Source: CAIMZW01 sp037130455 (lineage in GTDB: Bacteria > Actinomycetota > Actinomycetes > Nanopelagicales > Nanopelagicaceae). From it: DNA of 23,332 bases. The stretch lies in contig JBAXSZ010000028.1 of NCBI GenBank assembly GCA_037130455.1, positions 1 to 23,332 of the forward strand, in the 5' to 3' direction. Both the position numbers and the translations under genes were made by a program. Positions within the stretch are counted from its first letter, which is position 1. Each line of letters starts with the position of its first letter. The notes below the pieces were generated by a model. It did not search any database, was not told where the DNA came from, and saw only the letters and a program-made list of their open reading frames with translations. This document shows positions 6,886-14,738 of this stretch, piece by piece.

Positions 6886-7762
6886 GCGATCTCGGCTTCC
6901 GTATCTGCTGGCGTTGCCGATCATCGCGCTATCGTTCTTTTTGGTCCTTTACCCAATCATCCAAGGTATTTATATAAGTCTGACAGATAAGACCTTAGGT
7001 GCTGCAACCGGGAAGAAAGTTAGTTTTGTAGGGCTTAAAAATTACAACGAATTGCTTCATAGTTCGGCTTTTCTTAATTCACTTCGTTTGACGGTTATTT
7101 ACGCAATTATGAATGTGATTTTTTCAGTCGGGGCAGGTTTAATCACAGCGCTTACCGTTAATAAGAAGTTTCGTGGTCGGGGTGGCGTAAGAGCACTTCT
7201 TACGGCACCCTGGGCATTTCCCGACATTGCTTCGGTAATTATTTTCATTTGGATCCTCAACTCCGCATTTGGAGTAATCGGGATCATCAATGTGCATTTA
7301 CCCTTCGACACATCTGGAGGCTGGCTGACTTCGAGCCCTTACGCCTTTATTTCTGTCGTGGGTATTTCTATGTGGAAGACTTTTCCTTTCTATAGCATCG
7401 TTATTCTCTCGGCGCTCCAGGGTGTTCCAGAAGACCTGTTAGAAGCTGCAACGGTAGATGGTGCTGGACCAATTCAAAGATTCAAGACGGTTATCTTGCC
7501 TAGTATTCGACCTACCGTATTGCTACTTTCGCTATTGGCCTTTATTTTTGCTTTCCGTCAATTCAGCATGATTTATCTGACCACCGGTGGCGGTCCTGAG
7601 CGTGATACCGAAACGTTAGTTCTTATGGTTTATAACACTGCATTTAAATATTTTGACTATGCATTTTCTTCCGCAATCGGAGTAGCCGGCCTCATTGTGA
7701 CCGTCGCCGTAGCATCTACTTATCTTTTGCTTACCGGCAGATCAGAAAAAGGTGCTCGCTAA
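6857..7762 (+). CDS. ABC sugar transporter permease (MalF/UgpA family)
   Basis: A 301-residue inner-membrane permease. A basic N-terminus precedes the first membrane segment (LLALPIIALSFFLVLYPI), with about six segments in all. The cytoplasmic EAA loop, which docks the ATPase, reads EAATVDGAGPIQRFKTVILP near residue 195, with the conserved Gly and the closing Leu-Pro. Start at ATG 6857; the region before it lacks a strong Shine-Dalgarno sequence and is folded into the inverted repeat described above, so translation may be reduced compared with the binding protein. It sits 40 bp after the binding-protein stop and is coupled to the second permease. Confidence 0.93.
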   Translation: MKKVRSSRVSRSRLPYLLALPIIALSFFLVLYPIIQGIYISLTDKTLGAATGKKVSFVGLKNYNELLHSSAFLNSLRLTVIYAIMNVIFSVGAGLITALTVNKKFRGRGGVRALLTAPWAFPDIASVIIFIWILNSAFGVIGIINVHLPFDTSGGWLTSSPYAFISVVGISMWKTFPFYSIVILSALQGVPEDLLEAATVDGAGPIQRFKTVILPSIRPTVLLLSLLAFIFAFRQFSMIYLTTGGGPERDTETLVLMVYNTAFKYFDYAFSSAIGVAGLIVTVAVASTYLLLTGRSEKGAR

Positions 7763-8613
7763 TGGCCGTCGTTAGAGGTTCACGCAAAAAAGTATTTGTC
7801 ATGAACTCGGCACGCTACATTTTTGTAGGCATTATCTGTACCTTAGTCATCTTCCCGCTCTATTGGATGGTGGTTACGGCAATTCAGCCACCAAACGTGA
7901 CACTTCAATATCCACCAGTGCTCTACCCGGTCCACCCAAATTTGCTCGGTTTCAAGCAACTCTTCCATGGCAATCCAATGGCACGTTGGTTACTAAACTC
8001 CGGATTCGTTGCATCAATTACGACTATTATCACCGTTTCGTTCTCCATATTAGGCGCTTATTCGATTTCTTATTTTAAATGGCGAGGGCGTGCTGCCTTC
8101 GCATTCTTGCTTCTTTTCACACAGATGATGCCTGAAGCGCTCATTGTTATTCCGATCTTCAAGATTTATGACCGATTGCATCTGCTCAACCAACTGCCTG
8201 CGCTTTCGCTAATCCATGCAGCCTTCGTTATCCCAGTTGGCGTGTGGATTTTGCGCCCGGCTTTTGAATCCATCCCTAAGGAAGTTAATGAAGCGGCATC
8301 TATTGATGGATGCTCCGACATGGCAATCCTTCGAAAGATTGTGCTACCGCTTACTTCTCCAGCAATCATCGCAGTTGGCGTTGTTTCCTTCTTCGCCAGT
8401 TGGGGTGACTACCTGATGGCCGTCACCATGATCTCAAAGAAGGAGCTCTACCCCGCCTCTGTCGGTTTGGCCTCGACTATGTCGCAGTTAGATACTCCAA
8501 TTCAAACATTGCTCTCTGGGGCACTTCTCTACGGACTGCCACCTGTCATTCTTTATATGTTCATCCAAAGATTTGTTATTTCTGGACTAACGGCTGGCGC
8601 AATTAAAGGTTAA
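7762..8613 (+). CDS. ABC sugar transporter permease (MalG/UgpE family)
   Basis: A 283-residue second half of the heterodimeric CUT1 permease. The start codon overlaps the stop of the first permease by one base (TAATG), indicating translational coupling and equal dosage. The EAA loop is EAASIDGCSDMAILRKIVLP near residue 175, with canonical Gly and Leu-Pro. About six membrane segments are present, beginning with IFVGIICTLVIFPLYWMVV. No ATP-binding subunit (MsmX/MalK type) lies in the window, so the transporter must use one encoded elsewhere, as many CUT1 systems do. The next gene starts 21 bp on. Confidence 0.93.
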   Translation: MAVVRGSRKKVFVMNSARYIFVGIICTLVIFPLYWMVVTAIQPPNVTLQYPPVLYPVHPNLLGFKQLFHGNPMARWLLNSGFVASITTIITVSFSILGAYSISYFKWRGRAAFAFLLLFTQMMPEALIVIPIFKIYDRLHLLNQLPALSLIHAAFVIPVGVWILRPAFESIPKEVNEAASIDGCSDMAILRKIVLPLTSPAIIAVGVVSFFASWGDYLMAVTMISKKELYPASVGLASTMSQLDTPIQTLLSGALLYGLPPVILYMFIQRFVISGLTAGAIKG

Positions 8614-8633
8614 ATCTAGGAACAGGAGCTCTC

Positions 8634-9446
8634 ATGACTTTCGACGCTGCTAATGGAAATTCCCTCTGGCCGTTAATTCGCGACACAAAGGTTCCTGAAG
8701 GTGGAGTGCATATCTGGTGGCTTCTCCAAGCTGGCTTCGTCATTAAAAGCCCCGGCGGATTTATGGTCTCCATTGACCCTTACCTCACTGACTCGGTTAT
8801 CACTTCCTATAGCCAAGCTCGCGAAAATCCTGCTCCAGTTCTTCCAGAAGAGTGTGAATTCGACGCGGTAATGGCAACCCACCCCCATGATGATCACCAA
8901 GATCCTGAATGCATCATTCCCTTCTCTAAGCATAAGAAGATGCGCTATCTAGGACCATTCTCAGTCGTGAAGCAAGCACGGTGTGGCGGGTTCTACGGTG
9001 ATCGAACCACAATATTGAATCGTAAAGAATCCACAATGGTTGGCGACATTACCGTTGAAGCAGTGTATGCACGCCACAACTTTGAATTGGAAGATACTCC
9101 TGATGCTTGCGGGTACTTAATAACTGTTGGAAAATGGCGGATCTACCACTCCGGCGACACTGAATACGATGCCCGAATCGTGGACGATACCGAAGGTCGA
9201 GTCGATATCTCTTTGATCTGCATCAATGGCGTAACCGGAAATATGGATACCAAAGAAGCTGGTTTCCTTGCTTGGCGTCAACAATGCAAGTTGGCCGTCC
9301 CGATGCACTTTGGCTTGTGGGATGGGGCTGCTGCTGCGGGCGGTGCGACCTTGGATCTGCAAGAGTTCATTGACACCTATATGGCGCTAGAACCAAATGG
9401 AAAGTATGAAATCCCAGTCCTTGGTGTTCCTATCGAAATGAAGTAA
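8634..9446 (+). CDS. Metallo-beta-lactamase-fold hydrolase, UlaG-like (probable sugar lactonase)
   Basis: A 270-residue cytoplasmic metal hydrolase of the UlaG branch (COG2220), whose best-known member is L-ascorbate-6-phosphate lactonase. The metal motif THPHDDH is complete at 82-88, preceded by the UlaG-like block LLQAGFVIKSPGG and SIDPYLTDS. The second metal block YHSGDTEYD lies at 171-179 and a late His sits in VPMHFGLWD. It is the last gene of the transporter operon, 21 bp after the permease with a good CAGGAG ribosome site. In a sugar-acid island, lactone hydrolysis after sugar oxidation is the natural role. Phospholactone or other ester substrates are possible. It converges on the YrdC-like gene with a 2-bp gap. 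Confidence 0.82.
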   Translation: MTFDAANGNSLWPLIRDTKVPEGGVHIWWLLQAGFVIKSPGGFMVSIDPYLTDSVITSYSQARENPAPVLPEECEFDAVMATHPHDDHQDPECIIPFSKHKKMRYLGPFSVVKQARCGGFYGDRTTILNRKESTMVGDITVEAVYARHNFELEDTPDACGYLITVGKWRIYHSGDTEYDARIVDDTEGRVDISLICINGVTGNMDTKEAGFLAWRQQCKLAVPMHFGLWDGAAAAGGATLDLQEFIDTYMALEPNGKYEIPVLGVPIEMK

Positions 9447-9448
9447 CT

Positions 9449-10108
9449 TTATTTTTGACGCAGTGACGGCAAAATTTTATTCATTTCGAAAAACTTGATG
9501 GACCCTTCTCGAACCATTTTGGGGTTGTCCGTCTGAAAATTGACGGTCGAAGCGATACCTTCCAAGATGCACGGGCCGCTATCGATAATCACTGCGACTT
9601 GTTCGGTGATGGCGTGAGCGATATCTGCTACTTGCTTCGGTGCCTTATCTCCTACCACTGCTGCAGGTGAGTACATAAGCGGTCCAGAAAGTTCTAAAAC
9701 CCCACGCAGGAATTTGCTTGAAGGAGAGCGTGCGATAAGAACACTAGGTTCGTTTACTGCGCCAAGAGTCCATGGCAGACCTGTTCGAGCTTGGACTTCA
9801 AGGTTAAGCGGACCTGGCCAGAACTCCAGCCCAATCAGGCGTAACGAAGGTGTGACACTTGGGCTGTAGTCCTTTAAGGAATCGACATTGGCCACTAGTA
9901 ACGGGAAGTACGTGTCTTCCTGAATACCTTTGACTTCTTTCAGTTTCACCACGGCATCTTCGGATGTGGGATCGGCAATTAAGACATAGGCATTTTCCAA
10001 CGCAGCACAAATCAACGATCCGCTTCGCAAGATTTCTAAGATTTCGAAAAGTTGAGTTTCGAAATCAATTTTTTTCTTCAGCTGGTCGTTGGTTAAAACG
10101 ATGGTCAT
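9449..10108 (-). CDS. Divergent YrdC/Sua5-domain protein in the catabolic operon
   Basis: A 219-residue protein that aligns by eye along the YrdC domain of the true Sua5 at 2637-3638. Shared landmarks are GSLICA versus GALVAF, FWPGPLNLEV versus FWPGPMTLIV, IIDSGPCILEGIASTV versus LILDGGPCLVGVESTI, and MVREGSI versus ILRPGAI. Key synthase motifs are lost: PTETVYGLGADA has become ALENAYVLIADP, the KNRP block has become KGIQED, and SANRFG has become SPAAVVGD. It also lacks the C-terminal Sua5 domain. It follows the sugar kinase by 15 bp with a clear GAGGT ribosome site, so it is translated as part of the dehydratase-kinase operon. It is unlikely to be a working t6A enzyme; a repurposed nucleotide- or sugar-related fold is possible. 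Function unknown. Confidence 0.72.
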   Translation of the reverse strand: MTIVLTNDQLKKKIDFETQLFEILEILRSGSLICAALENAYVLIADPTSEDAVVKLKEVKGIQEDTYFPLLVANVDSLKDYSPSVTPSLRLIGLEFWPGPLNLEVQARTGLPWTLGAVNEPSVLIARSPSSKFLRGVLELSGPLMYSPAAVVGDKAPKQVADIAHAITEQVAVIIDSGPCILEGIASTVNFQTDNPKMVREGSIKFFEMNKILPSLRQK

Positions 10109-10123
10109 TTTTTTACCTCACAC

Positions 10124-11635
10124 CTAACTTTTCGAATCCGCAAAAGTAGCAGTTAAACGACTTGCCAAAAGGAATCGGGCGTAGTTTTTTCCAGAATAGT
10201 CAATCTGCTCTAAATTGGGTGTCGATAGCGAATTCGGTGCTTGCAAAGCGATAACCGCATCGGAAAGCGAGTAACCGACCAATGTTGCCGCCAACATCGC
10301 CGCCCCTCTGGTGGTAGTTTCCTCATCCTTATAGCGGCGAAGATTAGTTCCTAAAGTTCGAAGTCGAATTACATCCCAACGTGGATCTTTTCCAGCGTGG
10401 CCACCCAATTTAATCAGGGAAGTGCTTTGACCCAACCCCAACATCGCCACTTCAAGCACATGTCGCTCACCGAATGAGATTCCCTCAAGAACCGACCTGG
10501 AAAGATCGCAGACGGCATCTTCTGCGCCAAGTCCAAAGAAGGATGCCCGGATATCACTTCGCCAGATAGGAGCCCGCTCTCCGCTTAGGTATGGAGTAAA
10601 AACCGGCACACTCTTCTTTGTAGATTTGACCGCTTCATCAATGACTTCATCGGGTGTGAGTAGATGTTGTTGGCCAAACCATGAAATCGCCGAACCACTG
10701 GATTGTGTTGGTCCATAGAGCACGCTCAATGGGGCACACGTCTTAGGAATTATGTACAAGTTCTTGCCATCTTTAGGTGGGGTCTGCGTGGAAATACCCA
10801 CGATCGCCGAAGTCCCGGTGAAGATAAATGCCGAAGGCTCAGTAAAAACTCCTAGGGAAAGCATCCCTGACATTGCATCAGACCAACCCGTGCTCACTGG
10901 GATTCCAATGTTTGGAAATCCAAAGAAGAAAGCGGCGTAGGGAGTTAATTTTCCTCGTGAGACATAGCCATCTTGAAGTTTGGGCATCTTCTCCGGTCCC
11001 CAACCGACAAATTTCATCAGCGGAGTTATCGCTTTCAAACTTTCTACATTGCATATTCCTTTGGTGGACCAAGGATCGGAGATTGCCTCTCCTGTTAAAT
11101 GAAATCCGATGAAGTCTTTCGGTTGTAGCAGCCACCTTGTTTTGCGAATAATTTCAGGGCGATGACGACTCAACCACAACAACTTTGCCGGACAAGCACT
11201 TGCCGACCACGGCAGCGATGTTCCTACTACTTCCATTGGATTTCCGAATTTTTCTTCCAAGTCTTTCGCTTCTTGAACTGGGCGATTATCTTGCCAAGTA
11301 AGTACTGGCGTAGTCGGTTCGCCTTTTTCATCAATGCAAACTAATGATGGCGTTTGTCCGGACAAGCCGATCGCGACAACGCGAGACAAAAGGCGACTTT
11401 TCTTTGCTAGAACTTTCTTTAGGCCCTGGAGATAATCCATTGCATTTTGTTCAGCTTTTCCTCCAGGCCCATAGTCGCTGGAAATTTTTGCCTCCGCCTT
11501 ATCTATAACCACTCCTTCAAGTGACAAGAAAAGAACTTTGAGTGAAGAGGTTCCTACATCGACACCTAGCAAGAGTGAATCTGCAGAATGTGTTGGACTA
11601 TTCAAGCCGACTCCATCTGACAATCGCATCATCAC
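10124..11635 (-). CDS. FGGY-family sugar kinase (xylulokinase-like)
   Basis: A 503-residue carbohydrate kinase phosphorylating a sugar, ketose or polyol with ATP. The N-terminal FGGY/ASKHA phosphate motif is GVDVGTSSLK (24-33), followed by AIGLSGQTPSLV and TWQDNRP, both typical of xylulokinases. The C-terminal domain shows FTPYLSGERAPIW, an LEGISFGERHVLE helix and the adenine-site block KLGGHAGKDPRWDVI, then TRGAAMLA. Length is normal. The frame opens at GTG 11635, followed by two ATG codons (11632, 11629). All lie inside the last 40 bp of the dehydratase gene, so translation is probably coupled; a TTG start near the dehydratase stop is an alternative. The exact sugar is uncertain (xylulose, lyxose, fuculose or similar). 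Confidence 0.87.
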   Translation of the reverse strand: MMMRLSDGVGLNSPTHSADSLLLGVDVGTSSLKVLFLSLEGVVIDKAEAKISSDYGPGGKAEQNAMDYLQGLKKVLAKKSRLLSRVVAIGLSGQTPSLVCIDEKGEPTTPVLTWQDNRPVQEAKDLEEKFGNPMEVVGTSLPWSASACPAKLLWLSRHRPEIIRKTRWLLQPKDFIGFHLTGEAISDPWSTKGICNVESLKAITPLMKFVGWGPEKMPKLQDGYVSRGKLTPYAAFFFGFPNIGIPVSTGWSDAMSGMLSLGVFTEPSAFIFTGTSAIVGISTQTPPKDGKNLYIIPKTCAPLSVLYGPTQSSGSAISWFGQQHLLTPDEVIDEAVKSTKKSVPVFTPYLSGERAPIWRSDIRASFFGLGAEDAVCDLSRSVLEGISFGERHVLEVAMLGLGQSTSLIKLGGHAGKDPRWDVIRLRTLGTNLRRYKDEETTTRGAAMLAATLVGYSLSDAVIALQAPNSLSTPNLEQIDYSGKNYARFLLASRLTATFADSKS

Positions 11636-12806
11636 GCAACGGAACTTCTTTTCGCAATGAAATTCCTAATCCAGGTTTTTCGGTTGCCCAGATTTTTCCA
11701 TCCTTATAGGGTGGAAGTTCGGTAACCATTTCCTGATACCAACCGAAATAGTAAGCGCGAACCATTTCCTGCAATTCAATATTGGGTTGGGACATTCCTA
11801 GATGCACCCCCGCTGTGAGTACGACTGGACCAGTGCAATCATGAGGTGCGACCGGTACTCCGTAGGTAGAAGCCAGTGCAGTGACTTTCACTGCCTCGGT
11901 GATTCCCCCTACCCAACCTGGATCTAGCATCAAATGATCTACCGCCCCCGTGGAAAGCAGTCGCCAATGATCCCAACGCGTTCCGGTGGTTTCCCCAACT
12001 GTAAGCGGTGAATTAATTGAAGCCTTGAATCGCTTCAGCGCTTCCGAGCTTTCATGTTTGATGGGATCTTCCACCCAAAATGGCTTGTAGTCCTCCACGG
12101 CATTGGCGATGACAGTTGCAGCTGGCGTTGACCACAGGGCATGCAGTTCCAACATAATGTCGAAGTCAGGACCTGCGGCTGCGCGAGCGCGAGCAAAAAG
12201 ATCCACCCCTTCCCGCAAATCTGCGCCGGCGATTGTTTGACCACCGGATCTCATAGCTGCCTCATCAAATGGCCAGATCTTCATAGCGGTAAAGCCCATA
12301 TCTTTCAGACTTGCAACCAGCTCTTCGGGGGTATTGAGAAATCCAACTAAATCTTCAAAATCTGCACCCACATGTTCGCCAATTTGAGCCTTACGGTTTC
12401 GATCAATATTGGAAGAACCTTTGCCGTAACCGGGTCCGGCACAGGTGTTATAGGCACGAATCGAATCTCTTACTTTGCCACCAAGTAATTGATAAATAGG
12501 TTGCCCAGTCACCTGACCCAAGATGTCCCAGAGGGCAATATCAACGCTGGAAGCCGCCCTCACGGCCACAGCGGATCCTGAAAAACCAATAAAATCTTGG
12601 TGCAAGGTTTCATGGAGTGCGGTGATTTCTAAAGGATTCTTTCCCAATAACCGAGGCGCAACAGTTTCATGGAGAAAAGTTTCCACTGTTTCTACACCGA
12701 TGCAGTTTTCGCCTAATCCAATAATCCCCTCATCGGTATGGATTTGCAGAAAGAGAATGGCAGGAAACTCTTTTAACCTAATGGTTTCAAGCGCAGTAAC
12801 TTTCAT
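11598..12806 (-). CDS. Enolase-superfamily sugar-acid dehydratase (mandelate racemase group)
   Basis: A 402-residue Mg-dependent dehydratase that would convert an aldonate to a 2-keto-3-deoxy-aldonate. The N-terminal capping domain is followed by the barrel with ordered active-site elements: Lys176 in MKIWPFD, metal ligands Glu220 in LELHALW (with His222 as a likely acid), Glu246 in WVEDPI and Glu272 in VGETTGTR, and the late His-Asp pair in PHDCTGP (322-323). This set is that of galactonate, rhamnonate or fuconate-type dehydratases rather than muconate cycloisomerases. The exact sugar acid is not readable by eye. The start is supported by GGAGAG five bases before the ATG. It leads the reverse operon and shares its promoter region with the divergent Ldh2-type gene. 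Confidence 0.88.
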   Translation of the reverse strand: MKVTALETIRLKEFPAILFLQIHTDEGIIGLGENCIGVETVETFLHETVAPRLLGKNPLEITALHETLHQDFIGFSGSAVAVRAASSVDIALWDILGQVTGQPIYQLLGGKVRDSIRAYNTCAGPGYGKGSSNIDRNRKAQIGEHVGADFEDLVGFLNTPEELVASLKDMGFTAMKIWPFDEAAMRSGGQTIAGADLREGVDLFARARAAAGPDFDIMLELHALWSTPAATVIANAVEDYKPFWVEDPIKHESSEALKRFKASINSPLTVGETTGTRWDHWRLLSTGAVDHLMLDPGWVGGITEAVKVTALASTYGVPVAPHDCTGPVVLTAGVHLGMSQPNIELQEMVRAYYFGWYQEMVTELPPYKDGKIWATEKPGLGISLRKEVPLRDDAIVRWSRLE

Positions 12807-12857
12807 TTTCGCTCTCCAAATCCCATGACCACAAAACCCTTGAATAAGTGGAATACC

Positions 12858-12868
12858 CCGTATACCCT
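12858..12868. promoter_or_regulatory. GTATAC-core operator-like site, dehydratase/Ldh2 divergent region
   Basis: CCGTATACCCT occurs here and again at 18864-18874, in the other divergent promoter region of the island. Its palindromic core GTATAC is centred 21 bp from the GTTAAC core of the neighbouring site at 12874-12893, the same spacing as at 18843/18864. Confidence 0.5.
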
Positions 12869-12873
12869 AACCT

Positions 12874-12893
12874 GTAAATTGTTAACTATTTAC
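12874..12893. promoter_or_regulatory. Near-perfect 20-bp palindrome, putative GntR operator
   Basis: The two halves (GTAAATTGTT and AACTATTTAC) pair at 9 of 10 positions around a GTTAAC core. It includes TTGTTAACTA, related to the CTGTWWACAA sites elsewhere in the island. It lies between the divergent dehydratase and Ldh2-type genes, 24 bp before the ATG of the latter, and could control both. Confidence 0.6.
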
Positions 12894-12916
12894 TGAATTT
12901 GGTCAAGAGGGAGCCC

Positions 12917-13945
12917 ATGACTTCGCCATCTGTTTTGAGAATTTCTAGAGCTGAAGTGGTTGAAGAAGCCACAACAATTTTGGAGTTAAACGGCACACCC
13001 CATCACTTAGCAGTCGAAGTTGCCGAATCGTTGGTGGGTGCGCAGGAAGTAGGTCACGCCTCTCATGGTTTGATCCGGCTCTTGGAATACACGAAATTTG
13101 TGGAGAAGGGTCAAGTAATTCCCCATGCAGAACCGGCGATTGTCACGGACAATGGAAGTGCGATTGTTATTGATGGCAATTGGGGTTGGGGCCAAATCGC
13201 CTGCAAATTGGCAGTGGATCTCGCAGTTGAACGCGCGGCCGTACATGGGGTTATGGGTATAACTATTCGCTCTTGCAATCACATTGGTCGGTTGGGCGAA
13301 TACGTGGAATTGCTCGCTGAGCAAAAATTAGTTTCTTTAATGTGGTGCAATGCTGATCCTGCAGTAGCAGCCTTCGGTGGTACCCAAAGACTCCTAGGTA
13401 CCAATCCATTTGCTTCTGGAATCCCAACCGACCAGAAGCCACTAGTTCTGGATTTTGCAACTTCAGCAAGTGCGGAAGGGAAAATCCGCGTCGCTCGGGC
13501 CAACGGTCAACAAGTAAAGCCCGGCCAGATCATTGATAAAGATGGAAAACCCAGCACTAATCCCAACGACTTCTATGATGGTGGAGCGTTACTTCCTTTT
13601 GGCGAACATAAGGGTTATGGAATGAGTTTGATGATCGAACTCTTAGGTGGTGCGCTTTCAGGAAATCACCCATCCATCAACGACAATTATGTTGTTGGTA
13701 ATGGTGCGGTCCTGTTAGTGATTAACCCGGCAAAGTTCATCCCTTACGGTGAATTTCTAGATGACGTTGTTCAAGCCTCCAACCGAATTCGTCAATCTCC
13801 TCCATCCGACCCAGCATTTCCAGTCATGATGCCAGGAGATTTAGAGAACTCAATTAAAGCCAAAAATGGCGGAATGGTCGTAGTTGATGAACCCATTTGG
13901 GCATCAATAAACTCTCTAAAAGCGGAGTTACAAAGTTCTCACTAG
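12917..13945 (+). CDS. Ldh2/YiaK-type NAD(P)-dependent oxidoreductase
   Basis: A 342-residue member of the malate/L-lactate dehydrogenase family with the non-Rossmann fold. Relatives include 2,3-diketo-L-gulonate reductase YiaK, ureidoglycolate dehydrogenase and sulfolactate dehydrogenase. Signatures are GHASHG (catalytic His about 50), the cofactor block LLGTNPFASGIP, LDFATSASAEGKI, and GEHKGYGMSLMIELLGGALSG. The frame is open from a TTG at 12899, but the ATG at 12917 is preferred because AGAGGGAG lies just before it. It likely reduces a 2-oxo acid or oxidises a 2-hydroxy acid made in this pathway; YiaK is itself a neighbour of FGGY kinases in known pentose-acid pathways. It diverges from the dehydratase gene and converges with the GntR gene (8-bp gap). 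Confidence 0.88.
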   Translation: MTSPSVLRISRAEVVEEATTILELNGTPHHLAVEVAESLVGAQEVGHASHGLIRLLEYTKFVEKGQVIPHAEPAIVTDNGSAIVIDGNWGWGQIACKLAVDLAVERAAVHGVMGITIRSCNHIGRLGEYVELLAEQKLVSLMWCNADPAVAAFGGTQRLLGTNPFASGIPTDQKPLVLDFATSASAEGKIRVARANGQQVKPGQIIDKDGKPSTNPNDFYDGGALLPFGEHKGYGMSLMIELLGGALSGNHPSINDNYVVGNGAVLLVINPAKFIPYGEFLDDVVQASNRIRQSPPSDPAFPVMMPGDLENSIKAKNGGMVVVDEPIWASINSLKAELQSSH

Positions 13946-13953
13946 AAAACGTT

Positions 13954-14673
13954 TTAGGACTTTTTCTTGATAACCAATGCAGCCGGTTCTGGGAAGTGCT
14001 TAGAAACTCGTTGAAAACCACGTTCTACGTGCTCGTGAACGGATTTTTTAGCGTCATCCACTTTTCCACTCTTAATGACCGTAACCATCTTTTCATGGTC
14101 CGGTCCCCATTTTGGCAAGAAAAGTTTGTTTTCGGCGTCGTTATCGGACCAGGTATAAATGAGGAACGCATGGATCTGCGAGCGCAATATTTCCCATGAC
14201 TTAAAGAGTCGTTCGTGATGTGCTGACATAAACAGCGCTGAGTGAAATTCAAGATCGATACGGCTGACTTCTTTGGGGGTTCGTTGCTTTGCCGTCAGTT
14301 TGGAATATTCCTTGAGCACCTTTTCCATCGCAGCGATATCAGCACTATTTGCGTTCTTGCAAGCCCACTCAATTGCTAGCTCTTCTAAGACCCGACGCAT
14401 TGAGTAAATTTCCTCAATGTCGTGTCGGTCCCATGATGCAACTCGAGCACCACGGTGACGTTCTATCGTGATCAGGCCTTCTCGCTCTAGACGCATGAGG
14501 GCTTCACGGACTGGGCCTCTACTGACGCCCAATTGAGCTGCTAATTCATCTTCTGCTAGCCGTCTTCCAGGTTCTAGTTCATGGCTGACAATTGCTTCCC
14601 GTAGATCATCGGTAACTTCATCGGCCAATACGCGGCGCTTAGCCATACCTAGCTTTGGCAATGCATCAGACAT
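13954..14673 (-). CDS. GntR-family transcriptional regulator (FadR/FCD subfamily)
   Basis: A 239-residue regulator. The N-terminal winged helix-turn-helix (about 10-75) reads LREAIVSHELEPGRRLAEDE, then LGVSRGPVREALMRLEREGL and the RGARVAS wing. The C-terminal all-helical FCD effector domain has candidate metal ligands in DLEFH, a His in the PDHEKM segment and HEHVERG. FCD regulators usually sense organic or sugar acids. The longer open frame starts at TTG 14712, but the ATG at 14673 is preferred: it has AGGA at good spacing, and the shorter gene leaves a perfect TTGTTAACAA palindrome (14699-14708) in the leader, suggesting autoregulation. It is the last gene of the reverse operon and the natural candidate for controlling the CTGTWWACAA sites of the island. 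Confidence 0.92.
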   Translation of the reverse strand: MSDALPKLGMAKRRVLADEVTDDLREAIVSHELEPGRRLAEDELAAQLGVSRGPVREALMRLEREGLITIERHRGARVASWDRHDIEEIYSMRRVLEELAIEWACKNANSADIAAMEKVLKEYSKLTAKQRTPKEVSRIDLEFHSALFMSAHHERLFKSWEILRSQIHAFLIYTWSDNDAENKLFLPKWGPDHEKMVTVIKSGKVDDAKKSVHEHVERGFQRVSKHFPEPAALVIKKKS

Positions 14674-14698
14674 GGGCTTTCCTGCCTCTGGTAGTTTG

Positions 14699-14708
14699 TT
14701 GTTAACAA
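14699..14708. promoter_or_regulatory. Perfect palindrome TTGTTAACAA upstream of the GntR gene
   Basis: A fully symmetric 10-bp site in the 65-bp gap between the upstream SDR stop and the GntR start, 26 bp before the ATG. It matches the core of the other island sites, which points to autoregulation and possibly to an internal promoter for the regulator. Confidence 0.6.
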
Positions 14709-14738
14709 ACAACAGTACTCCTCAGAAAGCCGTAGCGC

